DNA of 20,423 nucleotides from Thiobacter sp964445085 (GCA_964445085.1 CAYUJV010000051.1:1-20423), one strand, 5' to 3'; shown: positions 7,992 through 15,565, counted from the stretch's first letter. Numbers and translations: made by a program. Notes: generated from the letters alone by a model not told the origin.

Positions 7992-8822
7992 ATGAACCTC
8001 GTCATCCAGGGCCTCAACGTCGAGACCCAAGACCTCAAGCAGCTGGCCAAGCTCACCGGCGCCAACGGCATCGAGCAGGTGCTGCCCAATGTGTTCCGCA
8101 TCGCCAACGGCGCGCCCCACCCCGAGGTGCCAACGCTGTGCGCGCAGGCCCACCTCGACTATGCCTGGGTGCCGGACGACCAGAAGCTGGAGAACATCGG
8201 CCTGGTGGTAATGGACATGGACTCCACGCTGATCACCATCGAATGCATCGACGAAATCGCGGACATGCAGAACCTGAAGCCGCAGGTGGCGGCGATCACC
8301 GCCAGTGCCATGCGCGGCGAGATCGACTTCGCCCAGAGCCTGACCCAGCGCGTGAGCCTGCTGGCCGGGCTGGATCAGCATGCATTACAACGCGTGTACG
8401 ACGAGCGCCTGCGGCTCTCGCCCGGCGCGGACCGTTTCCTGAAGACCCTGCAGGCCCACGGCATCAAGACCCTGCTCGTCTCCGGCGGCTTCACCTTCTT
8501 TACCGACCGGTTGAAGGAGAAGCTGAAACTGGACTACACCGCCTCCAACACCCTGGACATCGTCGACGGCAAGCTGACGGGCAAGGTGCTGGGCAAGATC
8601 GTCGACGCCCAGGGCAAGGCCGACTGGCTGAACCGGGTACGCGCGGAGCTGGGGCTGAAGAAGGAACAGGTGCTGGCCATTGGCGACGGCGCCAACGACC
8701 TGAAGATGCTGAAGGAGGCCGGCATCAGCGTGGCCTACCACGCCAAGCCGGTGGTGCGCGAGCAGACCACCTACGCCATCAACTACGTGGGGCTGGACGG
8801 GGTGTTGAATCTGTTTGTGTGA
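7992..8822 (+). CDS. serB: Phosphoserine phosphatase SerB
   Basis: A 276-residue HAD-superfamily enzyme that hydrolyses O-phospho-L-serine in the last step of serine synthesis, in the cytoplasm. Motif I is DMDST with the nucleophile Asp75 and general acid Asp77. The cap contains the substrate-binding Glu in IECIDEIAD. Motif II is LLVSGGF, and motif III/IV is the Lys in QGKADWL plus GDGANDLKML for Mg2+. The protein is shorter than E. coli SerB (322 aa), with about 70 residues before motif I, as in other beta- and gammaproteobacterial short forms. ATG 7992 is preferred; the frame is open far upstream only because it is a non-coding frame of mfd. GGAAAAG at 7982-7988 is a modest ribosome binding site. 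The gene is downstream of mfd on the same strand. Confidence 0.95.
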   Translation: MNLVIQGLNVETQDLKQLAKLTGANGIEQVLPNVFRIANGAPHPEVPTLCAQAHLDYAWVPDDQKLENIGLVVMDMDSTLITIECIDEIADMQNLKPQVAAITASAMRGEIDFAQSLTQRVSLLAGLDQHALQRVYDERLRLSPGADRFLKTLQAHGIKTLLVSGGFTFFTDRLKEKLKLDYTASNTLDIVDGKLTGKVLGKIVDAQGKADWLNRVRAELGLKKEQVLAIGDGANDLKMLKEAGISVAYHAKPVVREQTTYAINYVGLDGVLNLFV

Positions 8823-8842
8823 GAGGCCATGCAGAGGCCGCA

Positions 8843-8922
8843 CCCTCACCCCTACCCCTCTCCCCGAGGGAGAGGGGATCCCTCCTGCCTTCTCCCTCAG
8901 GGAGTAGGGCCGGGGATGAGGG
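8843..8922. repeat. REP-like dispersed repeat downstream of serB
   Basis: The block starts CCCTCACCCC and ends GGGGATGAGGG, so its ends are imperfect inverted copies. Inside is a perfect 10-bp hairpin, CCCCTCTCCC (8855-8864) and GGGAGAGGGG (8868-8877) with loop CGA, then a second CTCCCT/GGGAG hairpin (8892-8904). This CCCTCACCCC/CTCTCCC pattern is a familiar high-copy intergenic repeat of beta- and gammaproteobacteria. It fills the gap between the convergent serB and radical SAM genes and ends 9 bases from the latter's stop codon. It may block read-through between the two. Confidence 0.8.
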
Positions 8923-8931
8923 CGCGCGGCG

Positions 8932-10011
8932 TCAAAACAAACTCATCTGCCCCCGCTCCGGCCGCGGCGGCTCGAACAAATCGGTGCGCAGCGGCGCCAT
9001 CCCAGGGAAGCCCAGGCGCTGGTAGGCCAGCCGGAAGCGGTCGCGGATGAACTCGGCATACTTGCCGGTGCCGCGCAGCCGGTCACCGAAGGTGGCATCG
9101 TAGTCCTTGCCCCCGCGCAGTTCGCGCACCCGGTTCATGACGTGCTCCGCCTTGAGCGGCTCGTGGGCGGCGAGCCATTCCCGGAACAGATCCTTCACCT
9201 CGTGCGGCAGGCGCAGCATGGCGTAGCCCGCCTCGCTCGCCCCCGCCGCCCGCGCGCGCTTGAGGATATTTTCCAGCTCCGGGTCGGTCATCACCGGCAC
9301 CACCGGCGCCGCCATCACCCCGACCGGCACCCCCGCCCGCGCCAGCGCCTCGATCGTCGCCAGCCGCCGCTCCGGCTGCGCAGCGCGCGGCTCCATCCGC
9401 CGCGCCAGGTCGCGATCCAGCGTGGTGATCGACACGAACACGTGCACCAGATCCTCCCGCGCCAGATCCGTGAGCAGGTCCAGGTCGCGCTCGATCAGGG
9501 CGGACTTGGTCACGATGGACACCGGATGCCGGCAGTCGGCCAGAATGGCGAGCAGGCGCCGCGTCAGCTCCAGCTTTCTTTCCATCGGCTGCCAGCCGTC
9601 CGTATTGATCCCGAGCGCAATCGGCTGGGGCGCGTATTTCGGCCGGCCCAGCTCCTCCTTCAGCCGCTCCGGCGCATCCGGCTTGTAGAACAGCCGGCTC
9701 TCGAAATCCTGCCCCGCCGACAGGCCCAGATAGCCATGGGTGGGCCGCGCGAAGCAGTACACGCAGCCATGCTCGCAGCCGCGATAGGGATTGATCGAGC
9801 GGTCGAAGGGAATGTCCGGCGAATCGTTGTAGGTGATGACGCGCTTGGCGGTATCCACGCCCAGCACCGTCTGCAGCCGCGGCAGGTCCGTATCCAGACT
9901 GCCCCAGCCGTCGTCGCAGGCCTCGCGCCGCAGGGACTCATAGCGGCCATCCGGATTGCTGGCGGCACCGCGGCCTTTGTGCAGGGTGCGAAATTTGCGC
10001 GGTTCGTTCAT
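8932..10011 (-). CDS. PA0069-family radical SAM protein
   Basis: A 359-residue protein with the radical SAM cysteine motif C79-EHG-C83-VY-C86 (CX3CX2C), within NPYRGCEHGCVYC, followed by FARPTH. This is the signature of the SplB-like PA0069 group. Such proteins bind a 4Fe-4S cluster and S-adenosylmethionine and generate a 5'-deoxyadenosyl radical; the substrate of this group is unknown. The C-terminal half (VMAAPVVPVMTDPE, then a helical tail ending QMSLF) is typical of the family. ATG 10011 gives the usual N-terminus MNEPRKFRTLHKGRGAASNP, but no Shine-Dalgarno precedes it. It stands alone on the minus strand, convergent with serB and divergent from the small acidic gene. Spore photoproduct lyase itself is unlikely in this non-spore-former. 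Confidence 0.92.
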   Translation of the reverse strand: MNEPRKFRTLHKGRGAASNPDGRYESLRREACDDGWGSLDTDLPRLQTVLGVDTAKRVITYNDSPDIPFDRSINPYRGCEHGCVYCFARPTHGYLGLSAGQDFESRLFYKPDAPERLKEELGRPKYAPQPIALGINTDGWQPMERKLELTRRLLAILADCRHPVSIVTKSALIERDLDLLTDLAREDLVHVFVSITTLDRDLARRMEPRAAQPERRLATIEALARAGVPVGVMAAPVVPVMTDPELENILKRARAAGASEAGYAMLRLPHEVKDLFREWLAAHEPLKAEHVMNRVRELRGGKDYDATFGDRLRGTGKYAEFIRDRFRLAYQRLGFPGMAPLRTDLFEPPRPERGQMSLF

Positions 10012-10132
10012 GAGGAGATTGCCTGCCCGTGTTCTGCGTGGGGAAAAAGATTACGCCGGCCTCAACCTTTTGCAAGCCGGGTCGCTATATTGAAAACAGG
10101 CGCCCCGATTGCGCCGCCTTTGGGAGATGACC

Positions 10133-10381
10133 ATGTTGATCAGACTGGACATGAGCTCAGGTGAAACCGAAGCGGACGAAGCCATCGACTCGGCCGACGC
10201 TGATGCTGTCGAGGAGTACGAGGAAGCGCTCTCTTCCGGCTGGAATCCCGCCATGGCCGAGGTGATCCACCGCGAACTCGATCATTACGAGATCTCGCAG
10301 GCGGAAAACCCGATGCCCTCGGACCTGAGCGACGTCGACATCGACGCCTTCCTGAACCGCATGTATACCTACATGGACTAG
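10133..10381 (+). CDS. Small acidic protein of unknown function
   Basis: An 82-residue protein, very rich in Asp and Glu, with no Cys, no signal peptide and no membrane segment. The first half is a run of acidic/Ala/Ser residues that looks disordered or helical. The C-terminal half (SSGWNPAMAEVIHRELDHYE ... VDIDAFLNRMYTYMD) looks folded. ATG 10133 is chosen because GGGAG at 10122-10126 lies six bases upstream; the in-frame ATG at 10127 is too close to that site. It has its own strong terminator before dapA, so it is a single-gene unit. Codon use looks like that of its neighbours. I do not recognise the family, and no function is proposed. Confidence 0.75.
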   Translation: MLIRLDMSSGETEADEAIDSADADAVEEYEEALSSGWNPAMAEVIHRELDHYEISQAENPMPSDLSDVDIDAFLNRMYTYMD

Positions 10382-10411
10382 CCGGGATTCCCGGCCGCGT
10401 CCAGGGCGAAG

Positions 10412-10454
10412 CGGCTGACTGCAGTCTCGACCGAGACTGTGGCCAGCCGTTTTT
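10412..10454 (+). terminator. Intrinsic terminator after the small acidic gene
   Basis: A long hairpin has outer stem CGGCTG (10412-10417)/CAGCCG (10444-10449) and inner stem CAGTCTC (10422-10428)/GAGACTG (10433-10439) with loop GACC. The two are joined by three further pairs and one A-C mismatch, and five T (10450-10454) follow. It separates the small acidic gene from dapA. Confidence 0.8.
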
Positions 10455-10505
10455 CATTTGATTCCTTTGATTTTACCGGGTTTCCCACCCAAGCACCGGC
10501 TGCGG

Positions 10506-10511
10506 TAAAAT
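10506..10511 (+). promoter_or_regulatory. Probable -10 box of the dapA operon
   Basis: TAAAAT lies 26 bases before the dapA ATG. No good -35 is seen at 16-18 bp. The stretch CGGTAAAA occurs here and again at 10523-10530. It is the only reasonable promoter candidate between the upstream terminator and dapA. Confidence 0.4.
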
Positions 10512-10537
10512 GGCGCTTTTTCCGGTAAAACGCCAAC

Positions 10538-11416
10538 ATGATCAAAGGTAGCCTGGTCGCGCTTGTCACCCCCATGCACGAGGACGGAAGCCTCGACTGG
10601 GACCGGTATCGCGCCCTGATCGAATTCCATATCGCCCAGCAAACCGACGGCCTGGTGGTGGTCGGCACCACGGGCGAGTCCCCCACCGTCGATTTCGACG
10701 AGCATACCAGGCTGATCCAGGAAGCAGTGAAGACCGTCGCCGGCCGCATCCCGGTCATTGCCGGCACCGGCGCCAACTCCACCAAGGAGGCCATCGAACT
10801 CACCGAGCGCGCCGCGCAGGCCGGCGCCGACGCCTGCCTGCTGGTTGCGCCCTATTACAACAAGCCGGGCCAGGAAGGCCTCTACCGCCACTACCGCGCC
10901 GTGGCGGAAGCGGTGAACATTCCGCAGATCCTGTACAACGTGCCGGGCCGCACCGCCTCCGACATCGCCAACGACACGGCGCTGCGGCTGGCGCAGATCC
11001 CCAACATCGTCGGCATCAAGGACGCGACCGGCAACCTGCAGCGCGGCACCGACCTGATCCTGCGCGCGCCGAAGGACTTCGCCATCTACAGCGGCGACGA
11101 CGCCAGCGGCCTCGCCCTGATGCTGCTGGGTGGCCACGGCGTGATCTCGGTCACGTCCAACGTCGCGCCCAGGCTGATGCACGACATGTGCGTCGCCGCC
11201 TTTGCCGGCAAGGTGGAGGAAGCGCGGGCGATCAACGCCAGACTGTTCGCCCTGCACGACAAGCTGTTCGTGGAGGCCAACCCGATTCCGGTGAAGTGGT
11301 GCGTGGAGCAGATGGGCCTCATCGGCCCGGGCATCCGCCTGCCCCTCACCCCGCTCTCGCCGGCCAACCACGAGGTCTTGCGCGCCGCCATGCGCCAGGC
11401 CGGCGTGCTGGAGTGA
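10538..11416 (+). CDS. dapA: 4-hydroxy-tetrahydrodipicolinate synthase DapA
   Basis: A 292-residue enzyme that condenses pyruvate with aspartate semialdehyde, the first committed step of lysine and diaminopimelate (cell wall) synthesis. Active-site residues align with E. coli numbering: Schiff-base Lys161 (NIVGIKDATGN), Tyr133 (LYNVPGRT), Thr44-Thr45 (GTTGES), Tyr107 (APYYNKP) and Arg138. Length is exactly that expected of a TIM-barrel DHDPS. ATG 10538 gives the canonical N-terminus MIKGSLVALVTPM, although no clear Shine-Dalgarno is present. It heads an operon with bamC and an MBL hydrolase; dapA-bamC adjacency is also found in E. coli (dapA-nlpB). Annotation is secure. Confidence 0.98.
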   Translation: MIKGSLVALVTPMHEDGSLDWDRYRALIEFHIAQQTDGLVVVGTTGESPTVDFDEHTRLIQEAVKTVAGRIPVIAGTGANSTKEAIELTERAAQAGADACLLVAPYYNKPGQEGLYRHYRAVAEAVNIPQILYNVPGRTASDIANDTALRLAQIPNIVGIKDATGNLQRGTDLILRAPKDFAIYSGDDASGLALMLLGGHGVISVTSNVAPRLMHDMCVAAFAGKVEEARAINARLFALHDKLFVEANPIPVKWCVEQMGLIGPGIRLPLTPLSPANHEVLRAAMRQAGVLE

Positions 11417-11474
11417 CCCACGCAGTGAACCATGGCAGCCCGGCCGACACTAAACCAGCGGGCAAACGATTCTG

Positions 11475-11479
11475 AAGGA
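11475..11479 (+). promoter_or_regulatory. Shine-Dalgarno that decides the bamC start
   Basis: AAGGA six bases before ATG 11486 favours that start over the frame-extended ATG at 11432 and over the ATGs at 11489 and 11498. All of the latter two would still leave a usable lipoprotein signal. Confidence 0.55.
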
Positions 11480-11485
11480 CGGAGC

Positions 11486-12637
11486 ATGATGGAACCCATG
11501 AAGGTCTCGATTTCCCTGGCGCTGGCCGCCATTCTGGCTGCCTCGGCGGCGCTGACCGGCTGCTCGACGACTCTGGAAACCAAGAAGATCGACTACAAGT
11601 CCGCGGGCAAGGTGCCGCCCCTCGACGTCCCGCCCGACCTCACCGCGGCGACCCCGGATGACCGCTACGTGGTGCCGGACGTCAGCCCCCGCGGCTCCGC
11701 CACACTCTCCGCCTACAACCAGGAGCGCCAGGGCCCGGCGGCGCAGAGCGGCACCGGCGATCTCCTGCCGAACCTGGCCGACGTGAAAGTCGAGCGCGCC
11801 GGCAGCGAACGCTGGCTGGTGGTGAAGGCGACGCCGGAGCAGGTCTGGCCCGTGGTGCGCGACTTCTGGCAGGAACTGGGCTTCATCATCAAGACCGAGC
11901 GGCCGGAAGCCGGAATCATGGAAACCGACTGGGCGGAGGACCGCGCCAAGATTCCCCAGGACCCGATCCGTAACATCCTCGGCAAGGTTCTCGACAGCCT
12001 GTATTCGACCGCCGAACGGGACAAGTTCCGCACCCGCCTCGAGCCGGGCAAGGAGCCGGGGACGACCGAGGTCTACATCAGCCATCGCGGCATGTATGAG
12101 GTGATCAAGGGCGGCGACGGCGGCAACTCGACGGTATGGGAGCCACGTCCGCCCGATCCGGGCCTGGAAGCGGAAATGCTGCGCCGGCTGATGGTGCGCT
12201 TCGGCGTCGAGGAAAACCGCAGCAAGGCCCTGCTGACCGCCAGCAAGGAGGTCGAGCGCGCCAAGATCACCCGTGCCGCCGACGGCGAAACGACGTTGAC
12301 GCTGGAGGACGCCTTCGATCGCGCCTGGCGCCGCGTCGGGCTGGCGCTCGACCGGGTCGGCTTCACCGTGGTCGACCGCGACCGCTCCAAGGGCATCTAC
12401 TACGTCCGCTACGTGGACCCGGAAGCCGACCTGGACAAGAAGAAGGATGAGGGCTGGTTCTCCAAGCTGGCCTTCTGGCGCAGCAAGGACAAGCAGACGG
12501 CGCCGGAACAGTTCCGCGTCGTGGTCAGTGACAGCGCCGCCGGCAGCCTGGTCAAGATGCAGGACAAGACCGGCACCCCGGACAAGTCGGAAACCGCAGG
12601 CAAGATCATCAACTTGCTGTATGAACAACTGAAGTAA
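11486..12637 (+). CDS. bamC: Outer membrane assembly lipoprotein BamC
   Basis: A 383-residue lipoprotein. A short hydrophobic signal ends in lipobox LTGC, making Cys26 the lipidated residue; Ser at +2 predicts outer-membrane sorting. After it comes a flexible N-terminal segment (about 27-105) with the VPPLDVPPDLT and RYVVP pieces typical of BamC, the part that wraps around BamD in E. coli. Two helix-grip domains follow (about 110-215 and 260-383), the second opening with LEDAFDRAWRRVGLALDR. BamC is an accessory subunit of the complex that inserts beta-barrel proteins in the outer membrane. It starts 69 bases after dapA and its TAA overlaps the next gene's ATG by one base. Some databases would label it only as an NlpB/DapX-family lipoprotein. 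Confidence 0.93.
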   Translation: MMEPMKVSISLALAAILAASAALTGCSTTLETKKIDYKSAGKVPPLDVPPDLTAATPDDRYVVPDVSPRGSATLSAYNQERQGPAAQSGTGDLLPNLADVKVERAGSERWLVVKATPEQVWPVVRDFWQELGFIIKTERPEAGIMETDWAEDRAKIPQDPIRNILGKVLDSLYSTAERDKFRTRLEPGKEPGTTEVYISHRGMYEVIKGGDGGNSTVWEPRPPDPGLEAEMLRRLMVRFGVEENRSKALLTASKEVERAKITRAADGETTLTLEDAFDRAWRRVGLALDRVGFTVVDRDRSKGIYYVRYVDPEADLDKKKDEGWFSKLAFWRSKDKQTAPEQFRVVVSDSAAGSLVKMQDKTGTPDKSETAGKIINLLYEQLK

Positions 12638-13404
12638 TGCGCTTCGCCTGTCTCGGCAGCGGCAGCGAGGGCAATGCCCTCGTGGTGGAGGCAGGCGGCA
12701 CGCGCGTCCTGCTCGACTGCGGCTTCGGCCTGCGTGAAACCACATCCCGCCTCGCCCGCCTGGGCCTGGCGCCGGACGACCTGGACGCGGTGCTGGTGAC
12801 CCACGAGCACAGCGACCATGTGGGCGGCGTCCCCCGGCTGGCGGCCAAATTCGGCCTGCCGGTGTGGGTCAGCCACGGCACCCATGCCTTCCTTGCCAAC
12901 CTGGATCAGCTGCCGTCGGACTGCCATCTGTTCGACAGCCACAGTCCGTTCGCCATCGGCGGACTCCTCATCCAGCCCTTTCCCGTCCCCCACGATGCCC
13001 GCGAGCCGGCGCAGTTCGTGTTCGGCGACGGCGCCGTGCGCCTGGGGATGCTGACCGACACGGGATGCAGCACGCCCCACATCCAGGCCATGCTCAGCGG
13101 CTGCCAGGCGCTCGTGCTGGAGTGCAACCACGATGCGGCGATGCTGGCGAACGGGCCCTATCCCCCTTCCCTGAAACGCCGCGTGGCCGGCAACTTCGGC
13201 CACCTCGAAAATGCCGCCGCGGCGGACCTGCTGCGCGCGCTCGACACGGGCAGCCTGCAGCACATCATCGCGGCCCACCTCAGCCGCAAGAACAACACGC
13301 CGCGGCTGGCGCAGCAGGCGCTCGCCCAGGCGCTGGGCTGTGAACTGGAGTGGATCGGGATCGCCGACCAGGACGTCGGCTTCGACTGGCGGGATATCGC
13401 CTAG
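12637..13404 (+). CDS. MBL-fold metallohydrolase (YycJ/WalJ-like)
   Basis: A 255-residue cytoplasmic metallo-beta-lactamase-fold protein. The metal motif THEHSDH is at 55-61, with further ligand candidates His in PVPHDA, Asp in LTDTG and His in LECNHD, and a late His in IIAAHLS. The opening MRFACLGSGSEGNALVV is typical of the YycJ/WalJ/PhnP-like branch, whose members include 5' exonucleases and phosphodiesterases. The exact substrate is not known here. Its ATG overlaps the bamC stop (TAATG), implying translational coupling, and it is the last gene of the dapA operon, before a strong terminator. No secretion signal is present. Confidence 0.92.
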   Translation: MRFACLGSGSEGNALVVEAGGTRVLLDCGFGLRETTSRLARLGLAPDDLDAVLVTHEHSDHVGGVPRLAAKFGLPVWVSHGTHAFLANLDQLPSDCHLFDSHSPFAIGGLLIQPFPVPHDAREPAQFVFGDGAVRLGMLTDTGCSTPHIQAMLSGCQALVLECNHDAAMLANGPYPPSLKRRVAGNFGHLENAAAADLLRALDTGSLQHIIAAHLSRKNNTPRLAQQALAQALGCELEWIGIADQDVGFDWRDIA

Positions 13405-13426
13405 GTCGCGACGGAAAGGGGCAAAG

Positions 13427-13454
13427 AAAAAAGCCGGCGCAAGGCCGGCTTTTT
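13427..13454. terminator. Bidirectional terminator between the dapA operon and the lipoprotein gene
   Basis: AAAAA-GCCGGC and GCCGGC-TTTTT form an 11-bp stem around loop GCAAG. The A and T tracts allow termination in both directions. It lies 22 bases after the MBL hydrolase gene and 17 bases after the stop of the minus-strand lipoprotein gene. Confidence 0.88.
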
Positions 13455-13471
13455 CTTCCCTGGGAGAGAGA

Positions 13472-13729
13472 TTACTTCTTCTCTTCGGCGGGAGCGGCAG
13501 GAGCAGCGGCCGGAGCAGCAGCGTCGGCAGCCGGAGCAGCAGGCGCAGCGCCTTCGGCAGCGGGAGCAGCCGGGGCAGCCGGAGCAGCAGCTTCAGGAGC
13601 CGGAGCAGCGGGAGCAGGAGCCGGAGCAGCAGCAGCGGGCGCTTCAGCCGGAGCGGCGGCTTCTTCTTTCTTGCCGCAAGCGGAGAGCGAAACGGCCAGC
13701 AGAGCGGCCAGCAGGACGGAGTATTTCAT
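13472..13729 (-). CDS. Small Ala/Pro-rich lipoprotein
   Basis: An 85-residue protein. A signal peptide (1-17) ends in lipobox LSAC, making Cys18 the acylated residue; Gly at +2 predicts the outer membrane. The mature part begins GKKEE and is then almost entirely Ala and Pro with a few Glu, in loose APAA/PAAPA units, ending PAEEKK. Such low-complexity tails are likely extended spacers in the periplasm; no domain or enzymatic motif is visible. ATG 13729 has AAGGGA six bases upstream. The opposite strand also has long open frames over this stretch (Ser/Gly/Arg-rich), but those lack a signal and a ribosome binding site. Single gene with a bidirectional terminator downstream. Confidence 0.82.
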   Translation of the reverse strand: MKYSVLLAALLAVSLSACGKKEEAAAPAEAPAAAAPAPAPAAPAPEAAAPAAPAAPAAEGAAPAAPAADAAAPAAAPAAPAEEKK

Positions 13730-13813
13730 TATGTTTCCCTTTAGCTAAAGTTAAGACAAACAAAAAAAACCAAATCGGCCTTCATGACGCTTGATCCCCG
13801 ACCGACGCGCGGA

Positions 13814-13819
13814 ATTATA
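13814..13819 (-). promoter_or_regulatory. Consensus -10 box for the small lipoprotein gene
   Basis: The minus strand reads TATAAT here. At 17 bp spacing the -35 is CTGGTA (13837-13842), a partial match. It would give a leader of about 80 bases that includes an oligo-T run (13763-13770 region). Confidence 0.45.
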
Positions 13820-13920
13820 GCAATCCCGCACCAAAATACCAGTATCTCCCCGGGACTTAGCTGCTGGTGTTGGATTCCAGCAACACCCTGACGGATGCGT
13901 GGGCTTGAGGCCGGATGCGA

Positions 13921-14421
13921 CTACAGTCCGAGCGTGGTCGCGGACAGAGCCGCGGCGGAGGCGGCCCAGATCTCCTCGAAGCGCCGCGCCATGGCCTGGG
14001 TGCGCGGGATGTCGTTCAGCACCCATTCACCGCGCGGATGATCGAAGTGAAAACGGTGCACATAATGCGCGTCGTCGGCCAGGATGATGCCGTCGTACAC
14101 CCCGCGTGCCTCGGGGTTGGTCTGATGGATGCTCACGGCGTGGCTGAACTGGCGCAGCAGAAGCAGAAGGCGCGGGCAATCGCGCTGCAGCGGGCCGACG
14201 TCGTGCAGCACGATCTGCAGGCGATTGTCGCGGCTGTTGAGCAGAAAATTGCGCAACACCTCGAAGCGGCTCGCATCGTTGAAGCCGGCGCCGTCCAGTT
14301 CGCGATCGAACACGCGAATCGTGCGCCGGGCCCGCGCCACCAGACGATCGATGGCGGCGCGATACTCCGACGCGGCACCGAAGCGACCGGACGCGGGAAC
14401 CTCCAGGGCGTCGTCAAGCAT
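13921..14421 (-). CDS. Small PLD-like/DUF7931 protein coupled to the JmjC hydroxylase
   Basis: A 166-residue cytoplasmic protein with no signal peptide. The sequence (RRTIRVFDRELDGAGFND, RLQIVLHDVG, a Cys-Pro in QRDCPRLLLLLRQFSHAVS, DDAHYVHRFHFDHPRGE, ending SATTLGL) matches my memory of a conserved betaproteobacterial family now termed DUF7931, sometimes miscalled acetyltransferase. A distant resemblance to phospholipase D-fold proteins is possible, but no HKD motif is seen. ATG 14421 is chosen over the longer open frame because it overlaps the JmjC stop by eight bases and has GGGGGAG eight bases upstream. The upstream extension is an out-of-frame copy of the JmjC gene. Function unknown; coupling suggests a shared role with the hydroxylase. 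Confidence 0.75.
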   Translation of the reverse strand: MLDDALEVPASGRFGAASEYRAAIDRLVARARRTIRVFDRELDGAGFNDASRFEVLRNFLLNSRDNRLQIVLHDVGPLQRDCPRLLLLLRQFSHAVSIHQTNPEARGVYDGIILADDAHYVHRFHFDHPRGEWVLNDIPRTQAMARRFEEIWAASAAALSATTLGL

Positions 14422-15559
14422 GCGTGCGTCTCCCCCGCGCCGGCGCGAGCTCCAGGTAGCCGGCGCGATACCACTCGTACAGCAGGTCGATGAGTTCGCC
14501 CGCTTCCGGATCGATGCCATCCAGCCGCCGCTCGTCCGCGAGACGCACCAGGGCCGTGCGGTCGGCCCCGCTGGCGCGCAGACGCTCGCCGTTGACGAAG
14601 ACCGCTGCGCCATGGAACAGCATTTGCGTCTTCAGCGACAGGCACACGCCGCGGCGTGCGGCCAGGTCGGCGAAGCGTCGCGCCGACAGCGGCCGCTCCG
14701 GCGGATCGAAATACACATGCGGCTTGGGCTCGGTCAGGTAGGTACCAAGAAAGCTGGCCACGTCGCCGCGGCTCCATTTGATCTGCGCCAGCATGCCCAG
14801 GGTCTTGTCTATCATCCGGGGACCGATCTCCGCCGGGTGGCGCTGCAGGGTGAGATCGGGATCCTCGTACATGCCCTCGGCCTCCAGGTTCTCCTCCAGG
14901 AAGATGAGAAACTGCCCGAGCAGCTCCTGGGCGGACGGGGCGCGGAAGCCGATGGAGTAGGTCAGGCAATCATCCAGCGCCGTGCCGTAGTGGGCATACT
15001 TCGGTGGCAGGTAGAGCAGGTCGCCCGCGCCCACCGTCCATTCCTGCTCCGCACGGAAGTGCTGCAGGATGCGCAGCGGCGCATCCGGAACGAGGCGACG
15101 GTCGCGCTGGCTGCTCACCTGCCAGCGCTTGTGCCCCAGGCCCTGCAGCAGGAACACGTCGTAGGAGTCGAAATGGGGGCCCACTCCGCCGCCGTTCGGT
15201 GCGAAGCTCACCATCAGGTCGTCCAGGCGGGCCTGCGGAATGAAGGAGAACCGCTGCAGCAGGGCCTTGCCCTCGGGCAGGATCTGGTCGATCCCCTGCA
15301 CCAGCAGCGACCAGCGTTCGTCTTTCAGCCCGCGCAGGTCGCGCTTGCGCAAGGGCCCGTGCCTGACCGTCCATTGGCCGCCGCGTTCGATCACCAGCCG
15401 CGACTGGATATCCTCCCGCAACGAAAGTTCCATCAGCTGCCCGGGACTCAGCAGGTCCTGGAAATCCGGCAGCGCGCCCGGGATGAAAAGCGGCGTTTTC
15501 TGCCAATGCCTTGCCAGGAACTGGCGCGGCGATAGTGCGCCAAGGGGGCTTTTGTTCAT
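14414..15559 (-). CDS. roxA: JmjC/cupin 2-oxoglutarate oxygenase, ribosomal uL16 arginine hydroxylase (RoxA/YcfD-like)
   Basis: The 381-residue length is close to E. coli YcfD/RoxA, a 2-oxoglutarate- and Fe(II)-dependent oxygenase that hydroxylates an arginine of ribosomal protein uL16. The iron triad is visible: His129 and Asp131 in GVGPHFDSYDVF, and His190 in PPKYAHYG. N-terminal FLARHWQKTPLFIPGA, then SRL, WSLLVQ and LDDLMVSFAPNGGGVGPH follow the E. coli protein closely. The C-terminal winged-helix/dimer part is also present. ATG 15559 lies six bases after a TATAAT on the minus strand, suggesting a leaderless mRNA. It is followed by a coupled DUF7931 gene and is divergent from bcp. Substrate is inferred from family. 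Confidence 0.93.
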   Translation of the reverse strand: MNKSPLGALSPRQFLARHWQKTPLFIPGALPDFQDLLSPGQLMELSLREDIQSRLVIERGGQWTVRHGPLRKRDLRGLKDERWSLLVQGIDQILPEGKALLQRFSFIPQARLDDLMVSFAPNGGGVGPHFDSYDVFLLQGLGHKRWQVSSQRDRRLVPDAPLRILQHFRAEQEWTVGAGDLLYLPPKYAHYGTALDDCLTYSIGFRAPSAQELLGQFLIFLEENLEAEGMYEDPDLTLQRHPAEIGPRMIDKTLGMLAQIKWSRGDVASFLGTYLTEPKPHVYFDPPERPLSARRFADLAARRGVCLSLKTQMLFHGAAVFVNGERLRASGADRTALVRLADERRLDGIDPEAGELIDLLYEWYRAGYLELAPARGRRTHA

Positions 15560-15565
15560 CGCGCG

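Noticed and set aside
10381..10395. GCCGGG-ATT-CCCGGC hairpin at the end of the small acidic gene as a terminator
   Set aside because: No T tract; the strong terminator at 10412-10454 explains termination.
13350..13748. Gly/Ala/Ser-rich plus-strand frames over the lipoprotein gene
   Set aside because: No signal peptide or ribosome binding site, and they include the terminator; the minus-strand frame has a signal peptide, lipobox and Shine-Dalgarno.
13862..13887. Inverted repeat GGTGTTG/CAACACC after the DUF7931-like gene as a terminator
   Set aside because: Short stem, overlapping alternative pairings and no T tract on either strand.
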